A program made the position numbers and the translations under genes. This document shows positions 22,590 to 32,678 of a DNA stretch of 64,000 nucleotides, one piece after another. The notes under the pieces were generated by a model that searched no databases, had not been told where the DNA came from, and saw nothing but the letters and a program-made list of their open reading frames with translations. Within the stretch, counting starts at the first letter, position 1, and the number at the start of each line of letters is the position of its first letter. This DNA is from Salvator merianae (Eukaryota > Chordata > Lepidosauria > Squamata > Teiidae). The DNA lies in contig QVOM02000116.1 of the NCBI GenBank assembly GCA_003586115.2, forward strand, positions 40,448,197-40,512,196. The letters are read 5' to 3'.

Positions 22590-23011
22590 CCAGTGTGGCA
22601 CAGTGTGCCCGCCATTGGCTACAGCTGATGAAAACTCAGCTTGCCACAGTTTATGAAATTCAAAGGTAATCCAACAAATCAGTGATTTAGCCCCTACCTT
22701 GTATTAGTCATGTGTTTTGTGACCAGCCCACCCTGATTACAATGAGAAAACCAATGAAAGTTGCTCTGTTTTCAGAGTCACTGTATTTGTAGCTTTGTTG
22801 ACTTCATCTGAAGGAGAGGACTTGCCTCCAAGGAGATAAAGCACATGCCCAGAGAGCACCATTAGCATGCTTAACCTTGCACCCCCATCACTTGTTAACC
22901 AAAAATCAACTGAAGAGGCCTATAGTTTAAGCTGTTTGGGATGTCAGGAAAGCTTCATGTTTCATCTCTAATTTGACGTGGTGGATGAACGTGGCCATCC
23001 TTGATGGAGAA
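22590..23011. other. unassigned sequence
   Basis: Nothing recognised up to the duplicated target site GAAGAGAC that borders the next element. Confidence 0.4.
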
Positions 23012-23019
23012 GAAGAGAC

Positions 23020-24451
23020 TAGGGATGTGCACGAAGGCACTTTTCCCTTTTCGCTTTGCAGGACTGCGAAGCTCCTAGGCTTCGTTTTCGTGCGAAAAAA
23101 TACGCACGAAAATGAAGCCCTTCGTTTTCGAGGTGAAAATCTTCGCCGCGAACGGAAGCAGATAAATCAAGGAGAAGGGAAAACCTTTGCCTTAATTTCT
23201 CTGCTTCGGATGGCGCTCGCCTCTCTCTCATTCCCCCCCCCCAGTCTGTCAGTCTAATGCAGACTGGGGGGGGGGATGAGAGAGAGGCGAGCGCCATCTG
23301 AAGCAGAGAAATCAAGGCAAAAAGGTCTTCCGTTCGCCTTGATTTATCTGCTTCCGATGGCGCAGCGCGCTCTCTCACTCCCGCCGCAGTCTGTCAGTCT
23401 GATGACAGACTGGGGGGGGGGATGAGAGAGAGGCGAGCGCCATCTGAAGCAGAGAAATCAAGGCGAAAAGGTCTTCCGTTCGCCTTGATTTATCTGCTTC
23501 CGATGGCGCAGCGCGCTCTCTCACTCCCGCCGCAGTCTGTCAGTCTGATGACAGACTGGGGGGGGGGATGAGAGAGAGGCGAGCGCCATCTGAAGCAGAG
23601 AAATCAAGGCGAAAAGGTCTTCCGTTCGCCTTGATTTATCTGCTTCCGATGGCGCAGCGCGCTCTCTCACTCCCGCCGCAGTCTGTCAGTCTGATGACAG
23701 ACTGGGGGGGGGATGAGAGAGAGGCGAGCGCCATCTGAAGCAGAGAAATCAAGGCGAAAAGGTCTTCCGTTCGCCTTGATTTATCTGCTTCCGATGGCGC
23801 AGCGCGCTCTCTCACTCCCGCCGCAGTCTGTCAGTCTGATGACAGACTGGGGGGGGGATGAGAGAGAGGCGAGCGCCATCTGAAGCAGAGAAATCAAGGC
23901 GAAAAGGTCTTCCGTTCGCCTTGATTTATCTGCTTCCGATGGCGCAGCGCGCTCTCTCACTCCCGCCGCAGTCTGTCAGTCTGATGACAGACTGGGGGGG
24001 GGATGAGAGAGAGGCGAGCGCCATCGGAAGCAGAGAAATCAAGGCAAAAAGGTCTTCCGTTCGCCTTGATTTATCTGCTTCCGATGTCTGCTGGCTGCCT
24101 CATTCACCCTAGGCTGTCAGCGCTCGCGCTGACAGCCCTGGGGGGGGGTGGGTCAGTGAGGGGAAGAGAAGGAAAATCAACGGGAAGGGAATCCCTCCCT
24201 TCCGTTGAATTTTCTGCACTTCCACTCGCTGCTGGCTGGCTGATTCACCCTAGGCTGTCAGCACCAGCGCTGACAGCCTAGAGAGGTGAGCCTTTGGCAA
24301 ATTGCGAAGGTCCCGAAATACTTCGAAAAATTGAGGGACCTTCGCAATTCGCATTAGTGATTTCTGGTGCCCTTCGCATTCGATGCGAAGGGCACGGAAT
24401 CACGAAATTCGATCGAAAATCGAATGCCACGAAGCTTCGTGCACACCCCTA
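23020..24451 (-). mobile_element. hairpin-string hAT-type MITE, long form, reverse orientation
   Basis: Complete 1432-bp element. Its ends, TAGGGATGTGCACGAA and TTCGTGCACACCCCTA, are inverted repeats, and both sides carry the same 8-bp duplication GAAGAGAC (23012-23019 and 24452-24459), the size used by hAT transposases. The whole element is a succession of hairpins, with an array of six palindromic cores at 23256, 23401, 23547, 23693, 23839 and 23983. The orientation is opposite to the copies at 1-616 and 28853-30291. Open frames on both strands (…REASAIGSREIKAK…) are by-products of the repeat. CpG is very dense. Confidence 0.95.
23256..24060. repeat. ~145-bp palindromic tandem array within the MITE
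   Basis: Successive cores are 145, 146, 146, 146 and 144 bp apart, and the spacing changes with the length of the G-run. Each unit contains a hairpin around 'aaatcaaggcgaaaagg…cgccttgattt' and another around CAGTCTGTCA/TGACAGACTG with a G-run of about 8. One flank of each core reads GAGAGAGGCGAGCGCCATC and the other GATGGCGCAGCGCGCTCTC, so units alternate two related arms. Units are nearly identical. Confidence 0.95.
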
Positions 24452-24459
24452 GAAGAGAC

Positions 24460-25671
24460 ATAATGCAGGAAATTCTGTATCTTGACTTATTAGAATCTAA
24501 AAAATTCAGTCAGAATCATCAGAGGTTCACAGGGAGATTGCTGGAAAATTAATTATTTAGTCCCTGTGCCCGCCAATCTGAAGTACTTTTAAACTTCATT
24601 GATCATTGCAGTAAGAGAAAGAAAGAGTTAAGCAGCTGCCTTAGGGTGACTGCAATTCTTGCTTTCTTTTAAACTACTTTTGACTATGCCACTATTTGGA
24701 ACAGGATTTAAAAAGCACATGAAGACCAAATAATATCCACTAAAGCAGAAATGCAGAGCACAGAAGAAAGACCTTGGCATTCTGTCAAGGCTACAATGGA
24801 AACAGTAACCATCCTGGATGGACTGAGTCAAGCCAAAAGGGTTTTCACTGAGAAAGTTGTTGCCTTCTGCACTAAGTGTCTGGAGTGGGTCACAAACACC
24901 AAAAGGAAGAGAAGTTTGATCCAGGAATTGGGAACAAACCAGAAACCAAGCTGGAAGAGGAAGTAGGTGTAGAAAAAAGAGGAGCCAGAATCAAGAGTAG
25001 GTAAGGATGTAAGAGCATGTCATAATTTAACACTACTACTCTGTCAGGAAAGCCTTCAACTGTGACATGAAGACCTTTTTCCTGGTAGGAAGGATCCAAC
25101 AACTAGCCTGGGGTGGTGGAGTCAATCCAAGACTTGCTTTACTGATAATTTGCCACTTACAGTTCCATAACGTACCATGCAGGAAACCTGTCGAGAGATC
25201 CAGCAGCTGTTGATAGGCAGGGAACAACTTTGTGGCACATGTGAATGAATGAACAAATGAAATACATAAACTCCCTCCTCCAAAGAAATAGTTGTGGTCA
25301 AAGAAATACTATATTTAAAGATGTAGTTACCATATTTTTTGTGTATTTCTTGTAGACATCAGAATCAAGCAGAAGAGATAATGTATGGGCACCTTCACAA
25401 CACAACTCCTTCCTTTTGAACTTGATTAATCCAAATCAGTTGAAGCAGCTTTTTAGAGATTGGATACTGCTTGAGACAGCAGAGCAACTTGTTAGACCAC
25501 TGAGATATCTAGCAAGATCTGTACCATGGGAGTCCTCAGAGAGTGCAGATATGCAAGATCCCACACACATCAAACAGGCATCTTACAGTAAATGCTATCA
25601 GTAGCATTCTAGTGACAAAATGCTGCTGTTGCTGTTGCTGCTAGTGTAGACTTACCTGGAGACAGAGAATT
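24460..25671. other. unassigned sequence
   Basis: No gene recognised. The lysine-rich 71-residue frame at 24751-24966 has no known motif. Confidence 0.4.
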
Positions 25672-25848
25672 GCACTTTCTGCACTGGGCCTTATTCTGGA
25701 TCATATCCTGGAATAGGGACCTGCTATCTATATGTTAGTGCAGACTACAGCAGGCCCTGGGTGGTGCCTGCCACAGTCTGCACAAGCATGCAGATGGAGG
25801 TTCTTATTCTGGGATATAATCTGGAATAAGACCCAGTAGAGAAATGGC
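25672..25848. mobile_element. MITE family A, second copy
   Basis: It aligns along its length with 10367-10546: 'ctgggccttattctggatcatatcctggaatagggacc', 'gcaggccctgggtgg…cctgcca', 'gcatgcagatgg' and 'gggatataatctggaataag'. The outermost bases are mutated (GCACTTTCTGCA and AGAGAAATGGC), and no target duplication is visible. Confidence 0.78.
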
Positions 25849-27617
25849 TAATGGCTGACTTATAGGGCCAATTTCTGTGACTCCAAAAGTGGCCCCAGGA
25901 AGAAACTTTGAAGTCTGTGAATGAAAGTCCCCCAGCTTTGATACTTGTGCTGCCACAGATGAGGATGGAGGGTACAAATGGTGTGCTTTCTGCTCTAAAG
26001 ACTAGACCTCTTGATCCAGCCCTTGTAGTGGCAGGAATTTCTGTGGTCCAGACCTTCCCATTGCCTATTCTGACAATCGCTGTCCAGGATTTTCAGCAGT
26101 GCTGCCTGTCCCTTTTACTGCAGATGCTCCTACTTGAACCTTGAGCCTTTTTCATGCAAAGCAGAGGAACTTGGGTTCATCAGTTTCCAAGTGGTCTACA
26201 GATCCCAATGGCCTTCAGCAATGTCCTGGGCTGATTGTGGGTTTCAGAAAACATATGATTGTGTACATGCAGGCCTGCTTGAGCAAAGTGTAATTTTTAT
26301 TTTATTTTCACTGCCCTGAGAACAGTTTCAACTTTGATAAGAGAAAAGTTTTGGCTTTGGTACAATGCAGTTTGTTAGCAGAAAACTTAGGATTTCATTC
26401 TCACAAAGGAGTTATACAGTGTCTACCTTTCAAGCGCATCAGGGGCTGGCAAATTGGGCCTGAGAACTGCATATTACACAGGTCTTTACTGTCTCATCAT
26501 GGGGTCTTGGGGATGCCTCTGAAATGGGGCAACTGCAGTGCTTAGAAAACTGAGCAATGGGGATCAAGTCTTTGGACATATGGCGCATATAGTTCAAGGT
26601 GCTTCTGAGAAAAGCAATGTTTGTTCCTATTCTACTCTTGCTACAAAAAGTCTGCTGAAATTCTTGTATGGATTCTTACAGGAGTGTGGGGAGAGCTACA
26701 GATTAAGTGTAATTGACATAAAGCATGTGCTATACCACAGGGTTGAACAAAGTAGTCCACTGAGGTTGACTTCCGAACCCTGGTGTTCTTAAACTAAACA
26801 GTCATACAAATGAGCTGAAAGCAACCGGCACAACTACACTTTGATCTTCCAACAGAGTGTAGGCACTGCTCATTTATTAATATTCCCTTGGCCTATCTGT
26901 TCAAGTTTTTTTTTTATAGCTGTGCCAATGGAGGGGTAAATAATTCCAACACAACAGTTATCTTCTTGTTTGAATTCTGTTCTTCTGCTTGATATCCCTC
27001 AGTCTTCCTGTCAACTCATAAATGTCACCAGCATGCACTATTCATGCTTTTCAAGATTCATAGAAATTGCTTTGCCTAGTGCTTCTAACACTGACAGTTT
27101 CCAGGTTTTCTGTGTATATACTGACACTATCACATGCCTCATTAAGGGCACACACCTGCTCCCATTGAAATCAGTGGCAAGATTCCTACCCCCTTCAAAG
27201 AGAGACAGTTTGGGCCCAATATCACTGCCAACTGATAGATTAACTTTCAGAGAAGACTAAAAGAGGCAGGAAATTTTCCAGGCATATGCCCGACTATTGG
27301 AGCCAAACGACTTTTGCTAATTCAAGGCTGCAGAGATGTCTCTGTGTAGAAGATCTGGAGTTGTTTGATATTTCTGATTTCCAAACTGGAATAGAAAAGA
27401 TAATGCATTCACTTGAGAACTGAAATGCTGATCCATCAAGTTGTTGATCCACTGAATTTTATCCATGAGGCACAATTGGACATAAGGCCCTTTGTCTTGC
27501 AGCTTTTCACCCTAAGCTAGTCTTGGAAGATCTAGAGCTTGTGCACTATACTCAGACATAACCCTCTGTGATACTAGAGCAATTGCTAGAAGGAAGAAAT
27601 CCTAAGATACATTGATT
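25849..27617. other. unassigned sequence with a SINE-like scrap
   Basis: No gene recognised. Around 26110-26165, 'cagatgctcctacttgaaccttgagcctttttcatgcaaagcagagg' resembles the antisense head of the tRNA-derived SINE at 9550-9684. The rest is unrecognised. Confidence 0.4.
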
Positions 27618-27640
27618 TAAAAAAAAAAAAAAAAAAAAAT
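27618..27640. repeat. poly-A run
   Basis: 23 consecutive A after 'gattta'. It may be the tail of an unrecognised retroposon, but the preceding 300 bp match nothing I know. Confidence 0.85.
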
Positions 27641-28138
27641 GGACTGAACCTCTCATAATAGCCAGAGTACTCACTGTGGCTAAGAAGCATGGCAACTGTA
27701 GTTTAGAGTCTAGATATTTCTGGAGCAGTCCAGAGTTCTGCTATCTTGTGCAGTCAAGCAGCACTAGCAAGCTAATTGGTCCCAAATTTAGATATGAAAA
27801 TTCCAAAAATTCTACATTACCACATTTACAAGAGAATGCCTTATCATGGTTTCATCTTCTTGACCCTGCTAGAGCCATCGCTATCATTAGGCAGAGTGAG
27901 GAAGTCATGAGTGTCTTAGTCATCTAAGATAGGGATGGATGCAGCTCTCTTTAAATAATTCTACATGCCCTCAACTGAGACAGATGCCTTCAGGTGTGTG
28001 GGAGAGAATGCTCTCTATAATAGGGCTGAAGTTAGATTTGTGTCTTAAATACCCCAATGGATCAGACACATGGCCTATGTAAGTCAGCTGTCTGCTTTCT
28101 CAGGCTGCATCTGTACACGGTGGGGAAAAAAATGGTTC
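27641..28138. other. unassigned sequence
   Basis: No gene recognised. Confidence 0.4.
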
Positions 28139-28141
28139 AAA

Positions 28142-28682
28142 GGCCCTTCCTGCACTTATGTCACCATGGTCTGAATCAGTGGGTTTGTACCAGTCAGGCC
28201 CGCTGGTTCAGACTATGGAAATATGTATTCTGGAACAGCGTTATCTGCATGATGGTGCTGATCCATACCAAGCCCTACACCAGTCCCAAAACTCTTGTGA
28301 GCTTCAGAGCTGGCCACTGAGGACTTCAAATGTTAGAAATGAAAGTTTCTAGCCTTGGAGACACCAGGGGATCCATTTCAGTGATGCACTTTGATGCATC
28401 ACAGAAATGGGTCCCCTGATGGACCCAAACACAGGAGGCATGCCTTCTTCTGGCCTCCTTGTTCTGAACTAGGGCCTCCTGGTCCACTAATAGATCTGTT
28501 TAAACAGGTCTACCAGAAATCACAACTGTGGCTTCCCTGATCGGGATTACACTCCATCTTTTGTGAATGGAGTGTACCAGTGGTGCTGTGGTTCACAGAT
28601 CCTCACTAATGTGTGGACCAACGAGGTCCAGAAGAGGACTTTGCAGTCCTTTAATGCAGATTAATAGAGTGCAGAAAGGGAC
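28142..28682. mobile_element. MITE family C, 541-bp copy
   Basis: GGCCCTTCCTGCACTTATG at the left pairs with AGAGTGCAGAAAGGGAC at the right. AAA lies on both sides, which is too simple to prove a duplication. The interior has the palindromic mark 'aggggatccatttcagtgatgcac…gatgcatcacagaaatgggtcccctg', also present in shorter form at 36820-36860. Confidence 0.75.
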
Positions 28683-28689
28683 AAAAGGA

Positions 28690-28785
28690 GCTTCCCAAAT
28701 GCATTTTCTGGCCTTTAATGTGGATTTGTGATGGAATGAGAACTTTAGAATCCACATGCTACATCTCTAAGCTGCTTTTCTAATG
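28690..28785. mobile_element. MITE family E, 3' part
   Basis: 'cttccc…ctggcctttaatgtggatttg…gaatgagaac…cacatgctacatctctaagctgcttttctaatgtgtgcag' matches the right half of family E copies (3410-3623, 31425-31673). The left half is missing. Confidence 0.5.
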
Positions 28786-28852
28786 TGTGCAGATGCGACC
28801 ACAGTGACCAACCAGATGCACAAGGAAGCCCACCAGCAGGATATGAGCACAC
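28786..28852 (-). repeat. CR1/L3-type LINE 3' end, antisense, first part of a split copy
   Basis: 'gcgaccacagtgaccaaccagatgcacaaggaagcccaccagcaggatatgag' is the antisense of the CR1/L3-type 3' UTR. It stops at the target duplication GAGCACAC (28845-28852) and resumes at 30292 after the 1439-bp MITE. Confidence 0.85.
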
Positions 28853-30291
28853 TAGGGGTGTGCACGAAGCTTCGTGGCATTCGATTTTCGATCGAATTTC
28901 GTGATTCCGTGCCCTTCGCATCGAATGCGAAGGGCACCAGAAATCACGAATGCGAATTGCGAAGGTCCCTCAATTTTTCGAAGTATTTCGGGACCTTCGC
29001 AATTTGCCAAAGTCTCACCTCTCTAGGCTGTCAGCGCTGGCGCTGACAGCCTAGGGTGAATCAGCTAGCCAGCAGCGAGTGGAAGTGCAGAAAATTCAAC
29101 GGAAGGGAGGGATTCCCTTCCCGTTGATTTTCCTTCTCTTCCCCTCACTGACTCACCCCCCCTAGGCTGTCAGCGCGAGCGTGAATGAGGCAGCCAGCTA
29201 GGGTGAATGAGGCAGCCAGCAGACATCGGAAGCAGATAAATCAAGGCGAACGGAAGACCTTTTCACCTTGATTTATCTGCTTCAGATGGCGCTTGCCTCT
29301 CTCTCATCCCCCCCCCCAGTCTGTCATCAGACTGACAGACTGCGGCGGGAGTGAGAGAGCGTGCTGCGCCATCGGAAGCAGATAAATCAAGGCGAACGGA
29401 AGACCTTTTCGCCTTGATTTCTCTGCTTCAGATGGCGCTCGCCTCTCTCTCATCCCCCCCCCCAGTCTGTCATCAGACTGACAGACTGCGGCGGGAGTGA
29501 GAGAGCGCGCTGCGCCATCGGAAGCAGATAAATCAAGGCGAACGGAAGACCTTTTCGCCTTGATTTCTCTGCTTCAGATGGCGCTCGCCTCTCTCTCATC
29601 CCCCCCCCAGTCTGTCATCAGACTGACAGACTGCGGCGGGAGTGAGAGAGCGCACTGCGCCATCGGAAGCAGATAAATCAAGGCGAACGGAAGACCTTTT
29701 CGCCTTGATTTCTCTGCTTCAGATGGCGCTCGCCTCTCTCTCATCCCCCCCCCAGTCTGTCATCAGACTGACAGACTGCGGCGGGAGTGAGAGAGCGCGC
29801 TGCGCCATCGGAAGCAGATAAATCAAGGCGAACGGAAGACCTTTTCGCCTTGATTTCTCTGCTTCAGATGGCGCTCGCCTCTCTCTCATCCCCCCCCCAG
29901 TCTGTCATCAGACTGACAGACTGCGGCGGGAGTGAGAGAGCGCGCTGCGCCATCGGAAGCAGATAAATCAAGGCGAACGGAAGACCTTTTCGCCTTGATT
30001 TCTCTGCTTCAGATGGAGCTCGCCTCTCTCTCATCCCCCCCCCAGTCTGTCATCAGACTGACAGACTGGGGGGGGGGGAATGAGAGAGAGGCGAGCGCCA
30101 TCCGAAGCAGAGAAATTAAGGCAAAGGTTTTCCCTTCGCCTTGATTTATCTGCTTCCGTTCGCGGCGAAGATTTTCGCCGCGAAAACGAAGGGCTTCATT
30201 TTCGTGCGTATTTTTTTGCACGAAAACGAAGCCTAGGAGCTTCGCAGTCCTGCAAAGCGAAAAGGGAAAAGTGCCTTCGTGCACATCCCTA
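28853..30291 (+). mobile_element. hairpin-string hAT-type MITE, long form, forward
   Basis: Complete 1439-bp copy with ends TAGGGGTGTGCACGAA and TTCGTGCACATCCCTA and a perfect 8-bp duplication GAGCACAC on both sides (28845-28852, 30292-30299). In order it holds: a GTGCCCTTCGCAT/ATGCGAAGGGCAC hairpin; a GCGAAGGTCCC/GGGACCTTCGC hairpin; the CTAGGCTGTCAGCGC palindrome; a 'gaaaattcaacggaagg' hairpin; a damaged second CTAGGCTGTCAGCGC palindrome near 29162-29200; the six-core array; then hairpins with CGCGGCGAA and TTCGTGCG arms. It sits inside an antisense CR1 end, so it is younger than that LINE. Confidence 0.96.
29325..30056. repeat. ~145-bp palindromic tandem array within the MITE
   Basis: Cores CATCAG lie at 29325, 29471, 29616, 29761, 29906 and 30051, with spacings of 146 then 145 throughout. 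It is the reverse-orientation counterpart of the array at 23256-24060, with the same number of cores and the same two alternating arms. Confidence 0.95.
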
Positions 30292-30480
30292 GAGCACACA
30301 GCTTGTTCTGCTTAGAGTCTCCCAGCAACTGGATTGGAGGAATACCACCTCCTATTGCCATCAGGGTTAAAAATCCTTGATTGCCTTGATTTCCATGAAT
30401 TGGTCCAAATCCTTTTTGAACCCATTCAAACTAAAGGCCCACACCACATCTCATTATAGCAAATTTCCAAGTGGAGTTCA
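30292..30480 (-). repeat. CR1/L3-type LINE 3' end, antisense, second part
   Basis: 'tctcccagcaactggattggaggaataccacctcc…catgaattggtccaaatcctttttgaacccattcaaact…gcccacaccacatctc' continues the antisense CR1 interrupted at 28852. Confidence 0.85.
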
Positions 30481-30485
30481 TACCT

Positions 30486-30528
30486 ACTACTAGCTGACCT
30501 AGTAGTAGCTGACCTAGTAGCTGACCTA
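30486..30528. repeat. short tandem repeat of TAGCTGACC units
   Basis: Three units of 'tagctgacctag(tag)' lie head to tail between an antisense and a sense CR1 fragment. Confidence 0.8.
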
Positions 30529-30600
30529 AGACAGGATGCTGGTTGAGATGGGCTGTGGTCTGATCCAGCAAGATTCCTCTTATCCCTTACGTCCTTATGC
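30529..30600 (+). repeat. CR1/L3-type LINE 3' terminus
   Basis: 'agacaggatgctggttgagatgggctgtggtctgatccagcaagattcctcttatcccttacgtccttatg' is the extreme 3' end of the CR1/L3-type LINE in sense orientation. Confidence 0.85.
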
Positions 30601-30629
30601 ACTCAGAAGTATGAAGGGCAGTGAACACA

Positions 30630-30905
30630 TGAGAGGGCCCATTCTGTGGTAGCCCCCAGACTCTGGAAGAGCCTGTCACTGGAGGTTTGCCAGGTGCTAA
30701 TACCACAAAGTTTTCAGGGCTTCTTTAATGTCTAGTTCCCCCTGAATATTATCCTAGCATGGCGGCAGGATCATGTTCTAAGCATACTTCGTATCTATAT
30801 ATGTTTATATGTAAGTTTTATTGGTTTTTATGAAATGTTGTAACCCACCCAGTGTCCTTCACCCTAAGGTGAAGGGCAGGATATAAATATTTGAAATATT
30901 AATCA
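30630..30905 (+). repeat. L2-like LINE 3' end
   Basis: Starts 'ggtagcccccagactctggaagagcctgtcactggaggt', the degraded end of ORF2 (…PRLW-x-SLxxEV…), and ends 'ttgtaacccacccagtgtccttcaccctaaggtgaagggcaggatataaatatttga', the L2-type tail. 5'-truncated and non-coding. Confidence 0.75.
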
Positions 30906-31424
30906 TTATCATCCAAAAATATGGAAACAGCGTCATAAGTCATGTCATGCTTCAGAAGTCTTGATGAGTGTCATGCTTTTCCTGTGTTTTGACTTCTCAC
31001 TTCTAGACCACAGCACCTAAAGAGAAAGAGGCTTTGTTGCTGAATGCAACGTTATGTGTTAATTACTGCTGGGTTACAGTAGCTTTGCTTTTTTTTTTTT
31101 TTTTTTTTAAGCTGACAGCTTTTCAGACAACATATTAATTTATTTTGGGGCTTTGCCGATTTCATTCCCTCCAGCAATTTTAACCTCCATCAAATCTCAT
31201 CATGATTATACAGTACCTGTTCAGAGAGATTTGGTTAGTATCTCTAATGGATTCTGAGGTTGGAGTTCATTTGAAGACATTATGAATCAGGTGGGGGACT
31301 TTATCTTCAAAATAAAGTTTTGAAATACAAAGTACAAGTATAAAGTACAAAGGGAAGCCTGAACATCAATTTATGTGTTTTCCACTTTTCTCTCAATTAA
31401 ATAGCAATGGCTTTCTGAGATGCA
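30906..31424. other. unassigned sequence with poly-T
   Basis: No gene recognised. There is a run of about 20 T at 31090-31110. Confidence 0.45.
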
Positions 31425-31673
31425 GGCTGTATTCACATGCAGCAAAAGAAAAACAGGGTGGGTCAAAAATGCTTTGAAGGTAGTAGCATGTAGCTTTACT
31501 GCTTTCGTTCCATTCCTATTCCATCTCCAGTCCACCTCTTATGAACTTCAGAAGTGCTTTTTAAGCCTTTAATGTGTATTGGAAGTGGGATGAGCACACT
31601 GGGCCAACTGTTGTGTGACAATACCATCTCTGAGTTGCCTTTGAGGTGCTTTTTCCTGCAAACACATGCAGCC
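31425..31673. mobile_element. MITE family E
   Basis: GGCTGTATTCACATGCAGC at the left pairs roughly with TGCAAACACATGCAGCC at the right. The interior shares 'ctttaatgtgtattggaagtgggatgag' with 28708-28740. Target duplication unclear. Confidence 0.6.
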
Positions 31674-32224
31674 TTTATCTTCCCAAAATACAGGTTAGAA
31701 TTTGGGTTGAGTCTTTCTTTCTTAAAGGCCCTCACTCGTGATTTGATCCAAATTTGGCAGCAAGACAAGGCAACTGAAACCCATTGATATTATTCAGATG
31801 AAGCTGAATAAAATTAAAAAGTTGGGCTGGTTCTGACATTTTAAAGTGCACTGAGTAAGAACTAGTAAGAGAAACCAGATATTTTCTGGAGATACCTCAT
31901 TGGTGCAGATGGAAATGTGGTGAGAAAAGATCGAATGTGAGACACTATTTGCACTGCACAAGTTACCATGATTATTTTGCTTACTAATGTAGAATCCATA
32001 TCTGAACACCTACGTTCTGCAGTATTGGGTCTACTGGACCCCAATAAATTCTCAGCAATGAGGATGGACCCAATACCAAAACAACCAAATAAAAAATCCC
32101 ACAATATTAAGAAACACAAGATAGTACAATCCAATGTGTTGAATTTGTGATGATCACCACAAAAACTGGTGGAAGGTGTTTGGGGAACATTCTCCAGAGA
32201 AGCATTTGTTTCTTGGGTCTTTCA
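31674..32224. other. unassigned sequence
   Basis: AT-rich, no gene recognised. Confidence 0.4.
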
Positions 32225-32678
32225 GCACTTCCCACCTTGGAATGCTTGAATCCAAACATTCCAAGGTGGAACAGTCCCTGCAGTGCAGCAGACATCCAGC
32301 CTGCACTGGCCAGAACAACCCAAAAACAGGCTTCCAGCACTCACAGTGTGAATGTTGGCTGCCCCACCATGACAGTGGCTGTGGAAATGTCTAGTTGCTG
32401 CCATGGCAACCACAGATGTGGCACACAAGTGTGCAGCTGCAGCTGGGCTGGACTGCAGCCTGTAGCATTCGCACCTGGAAGTGGGTGAGAATGTTGTGTA
32501 CCAGAAGCAGTACAGCTGCTCTCAGTACAGCTGTGGACTACAATTTTGCGGTCCACAGCTAGTAGTGATCAGGAGCATCTGCAGCCATTCCTGATTACTA
32601 CGGTGTCCATGAAATATGGAAGCACTGTGCTAGTAAGCATTGGATCGCTCACAAGCACTAAAGTGTGAAAAGACCCCC
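32225..32678. mobile_element. MITE family B, with terminal hairpin
   Basis: The right end 'gcactaaagtgtgaaaagaccc' is a worn family B terminus. Inside are the family blocks 'ccagcactcacagtgtgaatgttggctgcccc', 'atgacagtggctg…aatgtct' and 'gtgtgcagctgcag'. Near the left end, CCACCTTGGAATG and CATTCCAAGGTGG (32232-32269) form a perfect hairpin. The exact left limit is uncertain. Confidence 0.6.

Noticed and set aside
23858..24281. Open frames encoding repeated …REASAI/REIKAK… and …PSEAEKSR… strings
   Set aside because: They lie inside the hairpin MITE and its tandem array, occur on both strands and change with G-run length. They are repeat by-products, not a protein family.
23020..24451. CpG-island promoter
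   Set aside because: The CpG content comes from the MITE sequence, the other copies show the same pattern, and no gene is adjacent.
28139..28685. AAA as a target duplication of the family C element
   Set aside because: The flank is A-rich, so identical triplets carry almost no information.
23020..30291. CRISPR array or prokaryotic repeat system
   Set aside because: The ~145-bp repeats abut one another without unique spacers, are palindromic and lie in a transposon with 8-bp duplications. The rest of the window is vertebrate-type DNA.
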